A stretch of DNA of 32,493 nt from Pseudomonadota bacterium (GTDB taxonomy: Bacteria > Myxococcota > UBA9042 > PHBI01): positions 1-32,493 of the forward strand of contig SXIE01000431.1 in the NCBI GenBank assembly GCA_005772945.1, written 5' to 3'. The notes under the pieces were generated by a model. That model was not told where the DNA came from, did no database searches, and saw nothing but the letters and a program-made list of their open reading frames with translations. Numbering within the stretch: the stretch's first letter is position 1; every line of letters begins with the position of its first letter. Below are positions 23,286 through 31,300 of this stretch, piece after piece. Both the position numbers and the translations under genes were made by a program.

Positions 23286-25559
23286 TCACACCTTCGTGAG
23301 CGTGCCGTTCTCGACCTTGAAGGACACCGCCTCGTACGGCGCGATCGCGGCCGCCGAGTCCCCGGCCGTGTCCACGGTCACGTGCTCGATCGGCGCGAGA
23401 TACATCGTCGCGTTGCACGCGTTCGCGTCGAGCGCGAACGTGATGAAGCCCGCCGCGTCGTTGTTGGCGAACTCGAGCTCGGGATAGGTCGACTTCAGGA
23501 AATCCTCGAGGTGCTTCACCACAGCCACAACGCTTGGCAGTTGGCTGATCCCCGCGGCGACCGAGTCGACCTTGGCGCGCACGAAGCCCTTGAAACTCTC
23601 CGACGAGATGCCGCCGCCCGTGAACTCGACGACGCCGTTCGCGCCCGTGCCCTTGACGTGCTCGGTCGCGTAGAATGAGTGGATGTCCCCGGAAAGAATC
23701 AGGGAATTGGGGATCCCGCGCAGCAGATCCAGCAGCGCGTCGCGCTTCTGCGGAAAGCCATCCCACTGGTCGACGCTGAAGAGGAACGGCGACCGAAGCA
23801 GGTTCCGGAAGAGCCCGAGCCCTTCGATGACGAGGTCGCGATCGGGGTGGTTCGCCAAGACCGCCGGGAACCCTGCCGCGCTCACATCGAGGATCATCGA
23901 GGTCATCGAGATCGACGACGCGAGCATCTTCCAGGTCGCCGTCGAGCCCTGCAAGGTCGTGCGGAGCCAGGTCTCCTGCGTCGCACCGAAGACGTCCTGC
24001 GATGCGGGATCGGCCGCGTAGCGCGCCTTCGCCATCGCCTCGTAGTGCTTCTTCTCGACAAGATACCGCGCGTGCAAGCCGTCGGCCGCAAAGAGCGTCT
24101 CGGCCGAGAAGCGCAGGTGATCGTACGTCGCCCCGCGCGTCAGCACCGAGGTGGTACTCACGTCGAGCGCCGTGACGCGCGCCGCCGTGATGTCGTCCTT
24201 CAGGAGCGCGTTGATCGCGACCGCCGACCAGTGCCCCTTCACCTGCGCGGTCGCGCGCGCCGTCGCCTGCGCCTCGGTCTCGGTCGGCAGCTCTGCCTGA
24301 TATTGTTTCACGACCGCCGCGAGCAGCAGCGGCTTGTAGGCCGCATACGCCGCGTCATCGATGTCGACGACCGTCGGGTAGAGGTTGACCCCGCCGTCGC
24401 CGAGCGCCTCCGGATCGATACCCGCCGCGACCAGCCCGGCCGCGTCGATCGAGACGCGCGCGTAGTGGACGTCCTCCGGCAGCAGGTGATCGGGGCGATA
24501 CGTCCGCGTGTCGCTCATGACGAGGTGGCAGTGTTTGCCAAAGCGAAAGTCGCGGTAGATGAATGTGCCAGAATCCGTCACTGGCACTTTCGTGCCGATA
24601 TCGAGCGCATTCCCCGCGGTGTTGAGGCCATGCCCACTCGGCAGGAACTCGAAATTCGCGCGCTCCGCGTTCCCGCGCCGCGTGGTCTGACCGTTCTCGT
24701 CGACCCGGCCGTCGAAGTAGGTCGCGTTGTCCGCCCAGCAGTCATCCGAGAACTCGTGGTCGTCCCAGACGAACACGAATGGCACCTTCTCGTGCACGGC
24801 CTGCAGGTCCGGATCGCTGCGATACGTCTTGTAGAGCTCGCGGTAGTTCGCGAGGCTCTGGGCCGCGTAGTGCGTGACCTTGCCGCTATCGTCCTGGAAC
24901 GCGATCGCGCCTGCGGTGTCGGTGAAATACACGCCGCGGGCGCCGCTCGGCGACGCCTGGAACGTCGGGTCGCCGGTCGTCTCGTAGACGTAGTCGCCGA
25001 GGTGGACGACCACGTCGAGCTCGTCGACCATCGTCAGCATCTTCGCGTAGCTGTGGTAGTAGCGACCGATGAAGTCCTGGCAGCACACGAGCGCGAACTT
25101 GACGGGCACGTCCGCGTCCGCCGTCGGGGCGGTTTTGGTGCGCCCGATGCGCGAGCCCAGCCGCAGGTCCGGCGACTCGTAGACGAAGCGGTAGTAGTAG
25201 CGCGTCGCCGCGTCGAGACCCGAGAGGCGGATCTTGACCACGTAGTCGTTGGCCGCATTTGCCGTGAGCGTCTGCGTCACGATCGGGTCGGCCATGTCCT
25301 CGGTCTCGCTGACCAAGAGCGTCAGCTTGAGGTCACCCGTCGCCGCCGCGTCGACCGCGCGCGCCCAGAGGACGATGCTGTCGGGGCGTGGATCGCCCGA
25401 GGCGATCGACTGCGGGAAGTAGCTCGCGCCGTCGGTGATGGGCCTGAGCTTGACGGTGTCGTCGGCGCAGGCGGCGCCGAAGCGCAAGACGGCCGGCGCA
25501 GCGAGGCCGAGGCCGACCAGCTGGAGGAAGCGGCGGCGACTCGGGTCTTTGTTCGTCAT
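23286..25559 (-). CDS. PhoD-like alkaline phosphatase, Tat-exported
   Basis: A 757-residue protein from the ATG at 25559, with an AGGAG/GAGAG run upstream. The N-terminus holds a twin-arginine signal, SRRRFLQLVGLGLAAPAVL, followed by AACADD. A fibronectin-like N-domain (QSIASGDPRPDSIVLWARA) precedes the metallophosphatase core: FALVCCQDFIGRYYHS, VVVHLGDYVYETT, FVWDDHEFSDDC and SLILSGDIHSFYA carry the Asp, Asn/His and Cys ligands expected for the Fe/Ca centre of PhoD enzymes. It likely hydrolyses phosphodi- or monoesters outside the membrane to recover phosphate. The length exceeds typical PhoD (about 500-560) through a long insert at about residues 370-500. It begins 52 bases after the preA stop on the same strand and could be read with preTA, though no functional link is evident. 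Confidence 0.92.
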   Translation of the reverse strand: MTNKDPSRRRFLQLVGLGLAAPAVLRFGAACADDTVKLRPITDGASYFPQSIASGDPRPDSIVLWARAVDAAATGDLKLTLLVSETEDMADPIVTQTLTANAANDYVVKIRLSGLDAATRYYYRFVYESPDLRLGSRIGRTKTAPTADADVPVKFALVCCQDFIGRYYHSYAKMLTMVDELDVVVHLGDYVYETTGDPTFQASPSGARGVYFTDTAGAIAFQDDSGKVTHYAAQSLANYRELYKTYRSDPDLQAVHEKVPFVFVWDDHEFSDDCWADNATYFDGRVDENGQTTRRGNAERANFEFLPSGHGLNTAGNALDIGTKVPVTDSGTFIYRDFRFGKHCHLVMSDTRTYRPDHLLPEDVHYARVSIDAAGLVAAGIDPEALGDGGVNLYPTVVDIDDAAYAAYKPLLLAAVVKQYQAELPTETEAQATARATAQVKGHWSAVAINALLKDDITAARVTALDVSTTSVLTRGATYDHLRFSAETLFAADGLHARYLVEKKHYEAMAKARYAADPASQDVFGATQETWLRTTLQGSTATWKMLASSISMTSMILDVSAAGFPAVLANHPDRDLVIEGLGLFRNLLRSPFLFSVDQWDGFPQKRDALLDLLRGIPNSLILSGDIHSFYATEHVKGTGANGVVEFTGGGISSESFKGFVRAKVDSVAAGISQLPSVVAVVKHLEDFLKSTYPELEFANNDAAGFITFALDANACNATMYLAPIEHVTVDTAGDSAAAIAPYEAVSFKVENGTLTKV

Positions 25560-25611
25560 GGTCCCTCTCTCCTTCGATTCGTCGCGGGCGATGCGCTCTT
25601 CGAGAGCGAAG

Positions 25612-26901
25612 TCAGTGGACACCTTTTTTGGGCCGTAGCTGTCCGGAGCCACTACCGAATTCGTTCCAGGTCGTCGGCGCAAAGCCGTTGTCGACCTGCA
25701 CCATGTCGATGCAGCCCGGCACCGGGCACACGATCTGGCAGAGATTGCACCCGACGCACTCGCTCTCGTCGACGCGCGGGACGAACGTGTCCGCTTGCTT
25801 GTGGATGCACTGATGCGCGCCGTCGTGGCACGCGACCACGCACAAGTGACAGCCGATGCACGTCTGCGCGTTGATCTTGGCGATCGTCTCGTAGTTCATG
25901 TCGAGGTCGCCCCACTCCGAATAGCGGGGTACGGCGCGGCCGATGAGGTCATCGAGCTTGTACATGCCTTTGTCGCGCATGTAGTTCGTCAGGCCCTCGA
26001 TCATGTCCTCGACGATGCGATAGCCGCGCAGCATGACCTCGGTGCACACCTGGACGCTGCTCGAGCCGAGCGCGATGAACTCGACCGCGTCACGCCAATT
26101 GCTGATGCCGCCGATGCCCGAGATGGGCAGGCCGAAGCTGCGTTCGCGCGCGAGAGCCGCGACCATGTGGAGCGCGATGGGCTTGACCGCGGGCCCGCAA
26201 TAGCCGCCGTTGGTGCTGGCATCGGCGACGCGCGGCTCGGGCACCAGGCGATCGATGTCGACCCCGATGATGCTCTTGATCGTATTGATGAGCGACACGC
26301 CGTTGGCCCCGCCCGCCTTGGCCGCGAGCCCCGCCGGCACGATGTCGTCCACATTCGGTGTCAATTTCACGAGCACCGGAATGGTCGAGTACTTCATCAC
26401 CCAACCGGTAATGCGCTCGTTGAGCTTGGGCTCCTGCCCGACCGCCGATCCCATGCCGCGCTCGCACATCCCGTGCGGGCACCCGAAGTTCAATTCGAGC
26501 CCGTCGGCACCCGTGTCGATGCTGCGCAGGATGATGTCGCGCCACTCTTCCTCGGTCTCGACCATGAGCGACACGATGACCGCGTGCTTCGGGTAGCGCT
26601 TCTTGACCTCGGTGATCTCGCGGAAGTTGACCTCGAGCGGCCGGTCCGTGATGAGCTCGATGTTGTTGAAGCCGATCGCGCGCGTCCCCCGATAGTGAAG
26701 CCCGCCGAAGCGGCTCGACACGTTCTGGACGGGCACCCCGAGCGTCTTCCACACCGCGCCGCCCCAGCCCGTGTCGAACGCGCGCATCACCTGATCGCCG
26801 CTGTTGGCCGGCGGCGCCGACGCGAGCCAGAACGGGTTCGGGCTCTTGATGCCCGCGCAATTGGTCGACAGATCGACGGTCACTTTGCCGTTGCCGCTCA
26901 T
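25612..26901 (-). CDS. preA: NAD-dependent dihydropyrimidine dehydrogenase, PreA subunit
   Basis: The FMN and Fe-S catalytic subunit that interconverts uracil or thymine with the dihydropyrimidine, partnered by PreT; 429 residues. The ATG at 26901 overlaps the preT stop as ATGA. The TIM-barrel dihydroorotate dehydrogenase-like part (about 1-320) shows PNPFWLASAPPANSG, GADGLELNFGCPHGMCERGM, VLVKLTPNVDDI and GIGGISNWRDAVEFIALGSS. Two ferredoxin-type 4Fe-4S motifs follow: CIGCHLCVVACHDGAHQC (about 345) and CVGCNLCQIVCPVPGC (about 380); the first has an unusual CHDGAHQC ending in place of CP, as in the PreA family. The C-terminus FGSGSGQLRPKKGVH is short. It probably works in pyrimidine breakdown or salvage. 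Confidence 0.95.
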   Translation of the reverse strand: MSGNGKVTVDLSTNCAGIKSPNPFWLASAPPANSGDQVMRAFDTGWGGAVWKTLGVPVQNVSSRFGGLHYRGTRAIGFNNIELITDRPLEVNFREITEVKKRYPKHAVIVSLMVETEEEWRDIILRSIDTGADGLELNFGCPHGMCERGMGSAVGQEPKLNERITGWVMKYSTIPVLVKLTPNVDDIVPAGLAAKAGGANGVSLINTIKSIIGVDIDRLVPEPRVADASTNGGYCGPAVKPIALHMVAALARERSFGLPISGIGGISNWRDAVEFIALGSSSVQVCTEVMLRGYRIVEDMIEGLTNYMRDKGMYKLDDLIGRAVPRYSEWGDLDMNYETIAKINAQTCIGCHLCVVACHDGAHQCIHKQADTFVPRVDESECVGCNLCQIVCPVPGCIDMVQVDNGFAPTTWNEFGSGSGQLRPKKGVH

Positions 26902-28214
26902 GCCTTGGCTCCCGTCAGAAACGCGTGGATCCCGTGCGCCGCGTCGCGCCCTTCGGCGACCGCGTTGACGACCTCTTTGCCGCCATTGGTCAGGTCGCCA
27001 CCGGCGAACCACTTCGCGCGCCCGGTCGCTCCGTTTGCAGATACGTGCAAGCGTTGCCGGTCGACCACGATGCCGTCGAGGGCCGCGAGCTCGCTGACTA
27101 GTTTCGCCTGACCGATCGCGACCAGCACCAGATCTGCAGGGAGCTCATGCTCGCTGCCGGCGATCGGCTGCTTCTGGTCGTCGACCTTGATGCAGCGGAT
27201 CCCACGCACCTGCGCGTCGCCCAGATAGCCGATCGGCAAGGTCTGCCAGGCCGTGCGAGCGCCGTCGATCTTGGCGGCCTTCCACTCGTGCGCGTACCCG
27301 GGCATGCCGCCCTCCTTGCCGCGGTAGACCAGCGTCACGTCCGGGACCCCGAGCCCGAGCAGCTCTCGGACGGCGTCGATGGCCGTATTGCCGCCGCCCA
27401 CGACGGCCGCGTGGCGGACGCCGCCGAGCTCGAACGCCCCGAGCTTCATGCGCTCGATGGCATGCACCGCCCCCTCGACCCCCGCGAGCGTCTCGCCCGG
27501 GATCCCGAGAACGCTGTCGGGCCCAAGGCCGATGCCGACGAATATGGCGTCATATTCGTTCTCGAGTTGGGTCAAGGTCACATCGCGCCCGACCTCGATC
27601 CCGCACTTGACGTCGATGCCGCCGATGGCGAGCACCCAGGCGACCTCTTCGGCGGCCCGGTCCGCCTTCATCTTATAAGGAGCGACGCCGGTGGTATTGA
27701 GCCCGCCCAGCACCGAGCGCTTTTCATAGAGGGTCACGCCATGCCCGTGGCGCCGAAGGGCGTGCGCGCAGGCCAGTGAGGCCGGGCCGCCACCGATGAG
27801 CGCGACGCGCTTGCCGGTGTCGGGGCCGGCCTCGTAGAAGCGCCAGCCGGCAGTGAACGCGCTGTCGGTTGCATAGCGCTGCAACTTGCCGATCTGGATG
27901 GGCGGCTGCTCGAGGCGGTTGTAAACGCAGTCGCCGACGCACAGCGTCTCGACCGGGCAGACGCGCGCGCAGCTCATCCCCAGGATGTTCGAATCGAAGA
28001 TGGTCTTGGCCGCGCCCTCGACGTTGCGCGTCGCGATCTTGCGGATGAACTCGGGGATGTTGATGCCGGTCGGGCACGCCGTGATGCACGGCGCGTCGAG
28101 GCAGTAGAGGCAGCGGTTCGCCTCGGCGGCGGCGTGGTCGGCCGTGAACGCCGGCTTGAAGTCGGAGAATACGGTCTCGGCCCGCTCGGGCGGGATGTCG
28201 TGCACGTGCGTCAT
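26898..28214 (-). CDS. preT: NAD-dependent dihydropyrimidine dehydrogenase, PreT subunit
   Basis: The FAD and Fe-S subunit that exchanges electrons between NAD(H) and PreA; 438 residues, similar to glutamate synthase small subunits. The ATG at 28214 has GGAGG 8 bases upstream, favoured over an ATG 15 bases earlier. The N-terminal Fe-S domain has CLYCLDAPCITACPTGINIP and SCARVCPVETLCVGDC. The FAD Rossmann motif is VALIGGGPASLACAHAL and the NAD one VVGGGNTAIDAVREL; the terminal FAD contact is WFAGGDLTNGGKEVVNAVAEG. Adjacency and ATGA overlap with preA, rather than gltB, decide the name. Inside lie two exact copies of the TTGCA palindrome and a 9-bp AT-rich hairpin (27538-27559). Confidence 0.92.
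   Translation of the reverse strand: MTHVHDIPPERAETVFSDFKPAFTADHAAAEANRCLYCLDAPCITACPTGINIPEFIRKIATRNVEGAAKTIFDSNILGMSCARVCPVETLCVGDCVYNRLEQPPIQIGKLQRYATDSAFTAGWRFYEAGPDTGKRVALIGGGPASLACAHALRRHGHGVTLYEKRSVLGGLNTTGVAPYKMKADRAAEEVAWVLAIGGIDVKCGIEVGRDVTLTQLENEYDAIFVGIGLGPDSVLGIPGETLAGVEGAVHAIERMKLGAFELGGVRHAAVVGGGNTAIDAVRELLGLGVPDVTLVYRGKEGGMPGYAHEWKAAKIDGARTAWQTLPIGYLGDAQVRGIRCIKVDDQKQPIAGSEHELPADLVLVAIGQAKLVSELAALDGIVVDRQRLHVSANGATGRAKWFAGGDLTNGGKEVVNAVAEGRDAAHGIHAFLTGAKA
27035..27050 (-). repeat. TTGCA-N6-TGCAA palindrome, exact copy 4 (preT)
   Basis: TTGCA GATACG TGCAA. Coding strand CAACGC precedes TTG-CAC-GTA-TCT-GCA, protein RLHVSAN. Confidence 0.7.
27538..27559. repeat. AT-rich 9-bp-stem hairpin within preT
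   Basis: The arms ACGAATATG and CATATTCGT are perfectly complementary around a GCGT loop. The coding strand encodes NEYDAIFVG using the AT-rich codons GAA, TAT and ATA, which stand out in this GC-rich gene. Function unknown. Confidence 0.6.
27869..27884 (-). repeat. TTGCA-N6-TGCAA palindrome, exact copy 5 (preT)
   Basis: TTGCA TAGCGC TGCAA with one further G/C pair outside. Coding strand TTG-CAG-CGC-TAT-GCA encodes LQRYA, a conserved segment of PreT/GltD-type proteins. Confidence 0.7.
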
Positions 28215-28280
28215 CGACGCGGCCTCCATGAGCGCCGGTGGAACGGTCCGGCGTTGATCGCGATAGCTTGCCCCGGCGCG

Positions 28281-28309
28281 AATGTAGACCGGTTCCCGGG
28301 TGCCTGCAA
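28281..28309 (-). promoter_or_regulatory. possible preT-preA promoter
   Basis: On the minus strand TTGCAG and TACATT are separated by 17 bases. They lie in the 153-base divergent gap upstream of preT and would give a leader of about 60 nucleotides. The match to a sigma-70 consensus is partial, so this is tentative. I see no equally good site for the divergent SNF2 gene. Confidence 0.3.
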
Positions 28310-28367
28310 TGCGCCCGCGAACCGCATTTGACCGCGGGCGGCGCCTGACGCAAGCTCCGCCGGTGAC

Positions 28368-31300
28368 GTGCGCGTGACCGACGACCCCCACGACCAGCTT
28401 CCCATCACCGATCCCACCGAGCTCGGCCGCATCGCGGGCTTCGCGCTCGTGCGCGAGACGCCGGTCGCGAGCGTGCTCGATGCGATGCGCGCCGACGCGT
28501 CGAGCGAGGCCGAGCTGCTCACGCGCCTCTTCGGCGCGCTCGTGCGCGTGCCGCCGACCGCCCTGCCCGAGGCGGTCGACCGGGCCATGCGCGCGCTCAC
28601 CGTAGGGACCCTCACCGTGCTCTGGCGTCAGCGCGCACCGACGGTGCCGGGCACGGTGGGAGTCAGTTTCCGGCGGGCGCTCGGGCGCTTCGCGCACGAG
28701 GTCGCCGCGATGGCCGATGCGCGGCGCGCGGCCGCCGGCGACGCGGTCGAGATTCATTTGCTGCGAGGCGTGCGCGTCAAGACCGTACTCGAGCTGGCGC
28801 GCCTGATGCGCCTGGCAATCAGCGCGCGCGCGCAGCAGGAATTCTGGCAATATGGCACATTCACGGTCGGTCAGTGGCTGACCAAGAGCGGCGCCGGTGC
28901 CCCGAGCCTCGACGCGCGCCGCATTCTCGGCGGCGTCGAGTCCGCCTGGATCCAGGCGAGCAAGCAGGCCGAGCCGCTGCGGGCCGCACGGCAGGCGGCG
29001 CGCGAGGGCTACGGCGGCCCGGCGCGCGACACGGTCCGGGCGCTGCTGCGGCTGCTCGCGGCGCAACAGGGCGTGCCGACGCCGCTCGAAGTCTCCCGTC
29101 AGGGCGCCTGCGAACGCGGCCTGACCTACGTCGAGTCGGCGCATCGCTTCGACGCGCACGTCGGTGACAGTTGCCCCGCCTGGGGTTGGTGCGACGTCGT
29201 GAGCGTGCGCCTCGACGACACGAGCGCGCCAAGCGTCTCCTGCTCGCGCGGGGACGAGCCGTGCAGCGGCAAGCGGCTCGCGCTGGAGCTCGCGCTCGAT
29301 GCGCTCGTCGATCCCGAACTCCCGGTCGCAAACGGGGCGATGCTGCGGGCCGACTCCGGCGTGGCGGGCGACGCGCGTCTCTTGGCGCGCCTGGACCAGG
29401 CCATCGCGCGGGCGCGCGCCTCGCAGCACGACGAGGAGGGGCGGGTCGGCTGGGTCGTGACGCCGGGCGAGCGACTCGAGCTCGTACGGATCAGTGCGCG
29501 CAAGGTCGGCGGTGGCTTCAAGACCAAGAAGTTCGCGCGCAACGAGGGGCGGCGTGCGCTCACGCGGCCGGCGCACGTGGCGGCCCTCGCGCAGCTCGGC
29601 GGCATGACCGACCGCAAGACCGGGGATGAAAACGAGTTCGACGCCTGCGTGGTGCCGGCCCTTGTCATTTTGGCGGGCGATCCCGATGTCTATGTGAAGA
29701 CGGGCAACGACCTTCGGCCGCTGGCGGTCCTGCTTGCCGAGCCGCGGCTGGCGACGCGCACCGAGACGGGTCCCACGGGCGAGGCGGTGCGCCTCGTGCT
29801 CCAGCTCGGCGATGCCACTTTCGACCGCCCGCCGGAGTTTGTGGGCAGTTGGCTCGTCGCCTTCGACGTGCCCAACGGGCGCGTGACGATCGGCCATGTG
29901 CCGGCGGCCCTCGCGGAGGCGGCCGAGGTCCTCATGCGCGGGCAGCCGGTGGCGATCGGACCCGAGGCACGCGGGCGCTTTGCCGAGGCGATGCTGCGCC
30001 TCGCGCGCGTCGTGCCGGTCGTCCCCGATCGCCTGTGGCTCGGGACGCGCATCGACGAGGCGCCGACCTGGGTGCTCAAGCTGGAATGGTCTGGGACCGC
30101 CTCGGAGCGCGGTCTTCAGGCCACGCTCGGCCTTCGTCTCGGCGAGGGCGTCGGGATCCTCGTACCCGGCGAAGGGGACCGCATCGTCCCGCGGCAGCGC
30201 ATCAAGCCCGACGGCGCGATCGAGGTCGGGCACACCGAGCGCGATCCGGTCGCCGAAGTCCAGGCCGCGTCCGCGCTTGCGGCGCGCTTCGGCGTGAGTG
30301 TGCCGGGGAATGTGGCGGCATATGCCTGGCATATTCGCGCGCTCGACGCGGCGCTCGCGTTCGTCGCCAGCGCGCACCAGCTCGCGATCACCGATCGGCT
30401 CGAGGTCGTCTGGGCGTCGAAGCCGCTGGCGCTCGTCCGTGGCGCCAAGCCGGATCGCCTGAAGCTGCGGCTCGGGTTCCGACGCGACTGGCTCGATGTC
30501 GCGGGCGGCTTCACGCTCGATGGCCACGAGCTTCCGCTTGCGCAGCTCCTTGGTGCGCTGCGTGATGGCAAGCGCTTCGTCCCGCTCGACGATACACGTT
30601 TTCTGGAACTCGGCGACGAGCTCCGGCGCGCCCTAGCGCCGCTGGCCAGCCTCGTGCGCACCCGCGGTGACACGCTGACCGCCAGCCCGCTGGCCGCACC
30701 GCTCGTCGCGGAGCTGGCACGCGAAGGGGTCACGATCGACGGCCCACCCGAGTGGCTGGCATTCTCGGATCGAATGCGCGCCGCGACCGAGCTCGAGCCG
30801 GTCCTCCCGCTCACCCTCGAGGCGACGTTGCGCCCCTACCAGCACGCCGGTTTCGCGTGGGCGATGCGCCTTGCGCACTGGGCGCCGGGCGCCTGCCTCG
30901 CCGACGACATGGGGCTCGGCAAGACGCTGCAGGCGCTGGCCGTGCTCCTCTCTCGCGCGCCGCTCGGGCCGCAGCTGGTCGTGGCGCCAACCTCGGTCGT
31001 ACCAAATTGGGTGCGCGAGGCGGCGCGGTTCGCCCCGACCTTGGACGTACGGCGCGCGTTTCTCGGGGCCGCGCTCGAGGACGCGCTCGCGGGTCTCGGT
31101 GCCGGGCAGGTGCTCGTGACGAGTTGGGATCTGCTGACGCGCCACGAAGCCCGTCTCACCCGCCCGAATGGCGACGCCGCGGCCTCGCTAGCGAAGAGCG
31201 CTTCGCGCTCTTCGCGAGCCAAATGGGCCACGGTCGTCCTCGACGAGGCCCACGCAATCAAGAATCCGGCGACCAAGCGCGCCCAGGTCGCACGCGGTCT

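Noticed and set aside
23679..25874. 731-residue plus-strand frame opposite the phosphatase gene
   Set aside because: Shadow of the PhoD-like gene; runs past its start into preA with no recognisable motif.
26898..28214. glutamate synthase small subunit (gltD)
   Set aside because: Sequence class fits, but the ATGA-coupled neighbour is PreA and no gltB is present, so PreT is the better call.
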